Under the pieces are notes generated by a model, which had not been told where the DNA came from, searched no databases, and saw nothing but the letters and a program-made list of their open reading frames with translations. The position numbers and the translations under genes were made by a program. This document shows, one piece after another, positions 60,864-64,000 of a stretch of DNA of 64,000 nt (within the stretch, counting starts at the first letter, position 1; every line of letters starts with the position of its first letter). Source of the DNA: Streptomyces xantholiticus (GTDB taxonomy: Bacteria > Actinomycetota > Actinomycetes > Streptomycetales > Streptomycetaceae); assembly GCF_014651015.1 (NCBI RefSeq), contig NZ_BMWB01000001.1:1-64000 (forward strand), written 5' to 3'.

Positions 60864-61772
60864 TCAGGCCGCGCGGGCGCGGAGGCGGCGCAGCATTCGC
60901 GGGTCCTCGAAACCGACCGAGCGGGCGGCGGCGTCGATCGTCGCGCCGTGGCTGATCAGGTGCTGGGCGCGTTCGAGGCGGAGTGTCTGCTGGTAGCGCA
61001 GTGGGGTGAGCCCGGTGGCGCGGCTGAAGAGGCGGGTCAGGGTGCGTTCGCTCACACCGACGGCCGAGGCCAGTGTCGGCAGGGGAAGCGGTTGGTCGAA
61101 GCGGGCGTCGATGAGGTCCTGGGCGCGGTGCACGGTGTCGTCGAGGTGGGACCGACACCGGAGCATCGCGCTGGACTGCGGCTCATGGCCGTTGCGGCGA
61201 GCGTAGACGACCATGTCCCGGGCCACCTGGGCTGCGGCGGCGGGGCCGTGCCGGGTCGCGACCAGGTGGAGGGCCAGATCGATGCCGCTGGCGATGCCGG
61301 CCGAGGTGATCACCCGGTCGTCGGCGGTGAACAGGACGTCACGGACGACCACCGCCCTGGGGTGGCGCAGGGCCAGCTCCTCCTGCACGTCGTGGTGGGT
61401 GGTGCAGTGGCGGCCGTCGAGCAGGCCGGCCCGACCGAGCGCCTCGGCTCCGGCGCAGACGCTGGCCACCGTCCCGCCCCTCGCGTGATGGTCCCGGAGG
61501 ACCTGTAGGGAGGCGGCGCCGATGACGGGGCCGTCGGCCAGGGCGTCTGTCCGCCAGCCGGGCACCAGGATCAGATCCTCAGGCCCGAGTTCTGGCCAGT
61601 CGAGCCCGGCCACCAGCGGCAGCCCCTGGGCGGTGGGGACCTGTGGCTGCTCGGCGACGTAGGCGAGCGTGTAGGGGTGCCCGAAGTCGGCGGCGCTGGA
61701 GAAGACCTGCGCGGGGCCGGCCAGATCCAGCAAATGGACTCCGGGCACCAGGAAGAAGACGATGTGACTCAC
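60864..61772 (-). CDS. GlxA-family AraC-type transcriptional regulator
   Basis: A 302-residue regulator. The N-terminal DJ-1/PfpI-like half (HIVFFLVPGVHLLDLAGPAQ, LILVPGWRTDAL, VASVCAGAEALGRAG with the nucleophile-position Cys) is followed by an AraC HTH (LASAVGVSERTLTRLFSRAT, GLTPLRYQQTLRLERAQHLI). It starts with GTG at 61772, 10 bp after the isochorismatase gene. Because both are in one operon, it probably senses a substrate or product of that hydrolase; that is inference. Confidence 0.9.
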   Translation of the reverse strand: MSHIVFFLVPGVHLLDLAGPAQVFSSAADFGHPYTLAYVAEQPQVPTAQGLPLVAGLDWPELGPEDLILVPGWRTDALADGPVIGAASLQVLRDHHARGGTVASVCAGAEALGRAGLLDGRHCTTHHDVQEELALRHPRAVVVRDVLFTADDRVITSAGIASGIDLALHLVATRHGPAAAAQVARDMVVYARRNGHEPQSSAMLRCRSHLDDTVHRAQDLIDARFDQPLPLPTLASAVGVSERTLTRLFSRATGLTPLRYQQTLRLERAQHLISHGATIDAAARSVGFEDPRMLRRLRARAA

Positions 61773-61782
61773 GATTCGGTCA

Positions 61783-62382
61783 TCATGCCTGAAGTCCTGT
61801 CGCGGCCTCCAGCTGGTCGAGGGTCGTGATGGTGGCGAAGCGTCCGGCGAGGGCGTACTCGGTGCGTCTGACGACCTCTTCGGCAGACAGCGTGCGAGGG
61901 TCGGCCAGCAGCTCGGCGACGCTCTGGTCGGCGGGAGCGTCGCGGTGCGGGATGGGATTGGTCGCGGTCGCGTCGATGACGAAGGTGACCTGGTAGCCGA
62001 GGTCGGCGGCGACGCGGGTGGTGGTCTCCACGCACTGCTCGGTGCGGATGCCGCAGACGGTGAGTTCGCGGACACCGCGCTCGGTGAGGAGTTGCTGCAA
62101 GTTGGTGGTGGTGAAGGCGTTGTGCGAGGTCTTGTGGATCAGCGGCTCTCCATCCACCCGCTCCAGCTCCTCCATCAGCCGGACATGGCCGGAGGCCGGG
62201 TCGAAGACGGTGCCGGTGCCGGGCTCGGAGTGCAGTACCCACACGACCAGGTCCCCGGCGTGCCGGGAGAGCCGGACCAGGCGGTTCACCTGGTCGGCGA
62301 TCTTCAGGTCGGAGGTGGTTTCCCACAGCGGACGGGCGCGGAAGGACTCCTGGACATCGATGACGATCAGTGCTCGGGTCAT
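61783..62382 (-). CDS. Isochorismatase-family cysteine hydrolase
   Basis: A 199-residue hydrolase with an intact catalytic triad: Asp in LIVIDVQESF, Lys in LIHKTSHNAF and Cys in GIRTEQCVETT. The triad marks nicotinamidase-, ureidoacrylate- or isochorismatase-type amidohydrolases. It is in frame with, and precedes, the GlxA-type regulator. In contrast to the decayed copy at 55718-55987, this one looks functional. Confidence 0.9.
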   Translation of the reverse strand: MTRALIVIDVQESFRARPLWETTSDLKIADQVNRLVRLSRHAGDLVVWVLHSEPGTGTVFDPASGHVRLMEELERVDGEPLIHKTSHNAFTTTNLQQLLTERGVRELTVCGIRTEQCVETTTRVAADLGYQVTFVIDATATNPIPHRDAPADQSVAELLADPRTLSAEEVVRRTEYALAGRFATITTLDQLEAATGLQA

Positions 62383-62530
62383 GCCCCAAGACTGAACCGC
62401 GCGGGCGGGGCGGCGACAGGCCGCATCGGGTCCGGCAGCGGACCGATCCGGTCATCGGCAGGTCCTGGACTGTTTCGTCGACCCGCCTGGCCGAGTTCCA
62501 GTTTGCGGACGCTCGGCCGGCCTCACGCCG

Positions 62531-62558
62531 AGCCGACGGGGGCGCGCGCCCGTCGGCT
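62531..62558 (-). terminator. Hairpin overlapping the aldolase stop codon
   Basis: AGCCGACGGG (62531-62540) and CCCGTCGGCT (62549-62558) form a perfect 10-bp stem with an 8-nt loop. The right arm overlaps the TAG of the minus-strand aldolase gene ending at 62557. Confidence 0.7.
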
Positions 62559-63399
62559 AGCCGAGCTCGCCGTGCAGCAGCCCGAGCAGCCGTGCCACCT
62601 CGGTGGCGACGGCGTCACGGGCGGGGCCGAGGTACTTGCGGGGATCGGCGGTCTCCGGGTGGGCCTCCAAATAGGTGCGGGCGGCCCGGGTGAAGGCCTT
62701 GTTCAGGTGGGTGGAGACATTGACCTTCGTCATTCCCGCCTCGACGGCCTTGGCGAGGCCCGCGTCCCCGACTCCGGAGGAGCCGTGCAGGACGAGCGGC
62801 ACGCTCACGGCGTCCCGCAGCCGGCTGATGAGCGCGAAGTCGAGGACGGCGTCCCGGGTGAGCATGGCGTGCGAGCTGCCCACGGCCACCGCGAGGGCAT
62901 CGACGGCGGTGGCGGCGACGAAGTCGCGCGCCTCGTCGGGGTCGGTGCGTACGCCGGGTGCGTGCGCACCGTCCTTGCCTCCGACCTCGCCGAGTTCCCC
63001 CTCGACCCATACGTTGCAGGCGTGGCAGTGGTCCGTGATCTCCCGTGTCGTCGCCACGTTCTTCCCGTACGGGAGCCTGGAGGCATCGAACATGACGGAC
63101 GTGAAACCCAGTTCGACTGCCTCGTGCACCAGGTCCGCGGACTCGGCGTGGTCGAGGTGGACGGCGACCGGGGCGTTCGACGCGCGGGCGACGGCGAGGG
63201 TTGCGAGCCCGATCGGACCCAACGCGCCGTGATAGCGGGCGGTGTTCTGGCTGATCTGCAGGATCACGGGCCGCCCCGCGGCCTCCGCCCCGCTCACGAT
63301 GGCCTCGGCGTGCTCGAGCTGCACCACGTTGAACGCCCCGACACCGACGCCGCCCCGGGCAGCGGAACGCACGATCTCGTCCGTGGGCGTGAGCGGCAT
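62557..63399 (-). CDS. Class II (fructose/tagatose-bisphosphate type) aldolase
   Basis: A 280-residue class II aldolase. Zinc ligands and substrate contacts: VAVHLDHAESADLVHEAVEL, GFTSVMFDASRLPYGKN, VEGELGEVGGKDGAHAPGVR, VAVGSSHAM and VLHGSSGVGDAGLAKAVEAG. GatY/KbaY enzymes cleave tagatose-1,6-bisphosphate. The ATG at 63399 has GGAGGAAG upstream. It sits after a broken PfkB-kinase gene and a SIS-domain gene, an arrangement typical of galactosamine/tagatose catabolism. Confidence 0.9.
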   Translation of the reverse strand: MPLTPTDEIVRSAARGGVGVGAFNVVQLEHAEAIVSGAEAAGRPVILQISQNTARYHGALGPIGLATLAVARASNAPVAVHLDHAESADLVHEAVELGFTSVMFDASRLPYGKNVATTREITDHCHACNVWVEGELGEVGGKDGAHAPGVRTDPDEARDFVAATAVDALAVAVGSSHAMLTRDAVLDFALISRLRDAVSVPLVLHGSSGVGDAGLAKAVEAGMTKVNVSTHLNKAFTRAARTYLEAHPETADPRKYLGPARDAVATEVARLLGLLHGELG

Positions 63400-63429
63400 G
63401 GACTTCCTCCACGAGTACGGCGGTACGGA

Positions 63430-63690
63430 AACGGCGGTAGGTGCCGACGTCGAAGTCGCCGGCCACGGGACAGGGGACGGCGGCGGCCGACAGCGCCACG
63501 GCTTCTGGCAGAACGCCGGGCCACGGCGCGCCGGTTGCAAGCCCCGCCGCGATCGCGGATGACGCATGCGTCGTCCGCCCCGGTGAGGTTCCCGGCGAGT
63601 TGCTCCGGCGGTGCGGCGCGCCAGGCACCGTTCGGGGTGACTGCGTGGACGCCGCCGGGACCGGACGACGCCACGACGGCGCGGGCTCGT
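63430..63690 (-). pseudogene. PfkB-type sugar kinase, C-terminal remnant with frameshift
   Basis: Two frames together read VVASSGPGGVHAVTPNGAWR, AAPPEQLAGNLTGADDACV, then after a shift AIAAGLATGAPWPGVLPEAV and ALSAAAVPCPVAGDFD. This is the last third of a PfkB/1-phosphofructokinase-like enzyme. The signature TGAGD is changed to TGADD. There is no start, and the N-terminal two thirds are gone; the remnant abuts the stop of the SIS gene. It likely once supplied the kinase of this operon. Confidence 0.75.
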
Positions 63691-63698
63691 CGTGTACC

Positions 63699-64000
63699 TC
63701 AGACATGACTGTTCTCGAGGACGACGGACCGGGTGAGATTGCGGGGCCGGTCGGGGTCGTACCCGCGTGCTTCGGCGAGGACGACCGCGAGCCGCTGGGC
63801 GCGGACGAGGTCGGCGAGCGGGTCGAGGTCGTGGCCGGCGCCGGTGGAGGCGGCGACCAGGGTGCCGCCGGTGCGTGCGACGTCGTCCGCCAGTCCGGTC
63901 GGCAGTGGGCCGAACGCCCAGGCGACGCGGCCGGGTCCGGTGATGCTGATCGGTCCGTGGCGGTACTCCATCGCCGGGTACGCCTCGGTCCAGGCGCCGG
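63699..64000 (-). CDS. SIS-domain sugar isomerase/deaminase-like protein (partial, cut by window edge)
   Basis: Only the C-terminal 99 residues lie in the window: AYPAMEYRHGPISITGPGRV, AWAFGPLPTGLADDVARTGG, TLVAASTGAGHDLDPLADLV and RAQRLAVVLAEARGYDPDRP. The EYRHGP motif and the Asp-Pro-Leu-Arg-type end are characteristic of SIS-domain aminosugar isomerases (AgaS/GlmS-like). It is first in the operon with the kinase remnant and the aldolase, so a galactosamine- or sugar-phosphate-related role fits. Confidence 0.82.
   Translation of the reverse strand, partial: GAWTEAYPAMEYRHGPISITGPGRVAWAFGPLPTGLADDVARTGGTLVAASTGAGHDLDPLADLVRAQRLAVVLAEARGYDPDRPRNLTRSVVLENSHV

Noticed and set aside
1..64000. 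CRISPR array, insertion sequence, prophage, integrase or attachment site
   Set aside because: No regularly spaced repeats, transposase or integrase motifs, or flanking terminal repeats were seen anywhere in the window.

Overview
The window looks like a stretch of a Streptomyces (or close actinomycete) chromosome. It is very GC-rich with strong third-position GC bias, uses many GTG starts and ATGA start/stop overlaps, and carries actinomycete hallmarks: conservons (cvnABCD), a WhiB-type regulator, gas-vesicle genes of the gvpA/Y/Z type, MHYT and F420-type proteins. No rRNA, tRNA, IS element, CRISPR array or riboswitch was recognised. Gene content reads as accessory/arm-like.

Layout. 1-318: left-edge start of an ECF sigma factor. 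575-10832: a tailoring-type biosynthetic cluster on the minus strand (two P450s, three SnoaL-like proteins, a phytoene-desaturase-like flavoprotein, an FAD monooxygenase and an MFS exporter), with a divergent TetR regulator and a palindromic operator. No scaffold synthase is present. 11038-16597: conservon 1 plus an MHYT membrane protein; a GNAT gene in the opposite orientation separates cvnC from cvnD. 16795-24901: methyltransferase, hypotheticals, fatty-acid desaturase, and a translationally coupled SNF2 helicase/SWIM pair. 25108-29032: conservon 2.

29255-34035: a compact assembly-line locus of flavoprotein, stand-alone adenylation enzyme and a KS-ACP protein that keeps both AT-flanking linkers but has no AT domain. 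This is the most unusual system in the window. 34742-37613: GAF sensor, F420-type enzyme, small membrane protein, secreted phosphodiesterase-like protein. 38474-42397: acyl-CoA dehydrogenase pair, quinone oxidoreductase and XRE/cupin regulator. 42458-46129: PIG-L deacetylase, secreted CBM35-GH5 glycanase with a palindromic operator, metallophosphoesterase.

46421-55721: mostly small stress or regulatory genes (CsbD, PRC-barrel, WhiB-like, TerB, aldo/keto reductase, 2-hydroxyacid dehydrogenase, YbdK-type ligase). 56115-59406: SDR followed by gvpA-gvpY-gvpZ without the other gas-vesicle genes. 59521-64000: Zn alcohol dehydrogenase, GlxA-type regulator with an isochorismatase-family hydrolase, and an amino-sugar-type SIS/kinase/aldolase operon whose kinase is broken.

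A recurring theme is gene decay. At least six intervals that look intergenic hold recognisable remnants: an alpha/beta hydrolase, an amidase C-terminus, an ABC ATPase that has lost key Walker A and Walker B residues, a proline iminopeptidase, an isochorismatase and a PfkB kinase. Several convergent gene pairs are separated by long perfect hairpins that look like bidirectional terminators. All functional calls come from reading motifs by eye; no database search was run.
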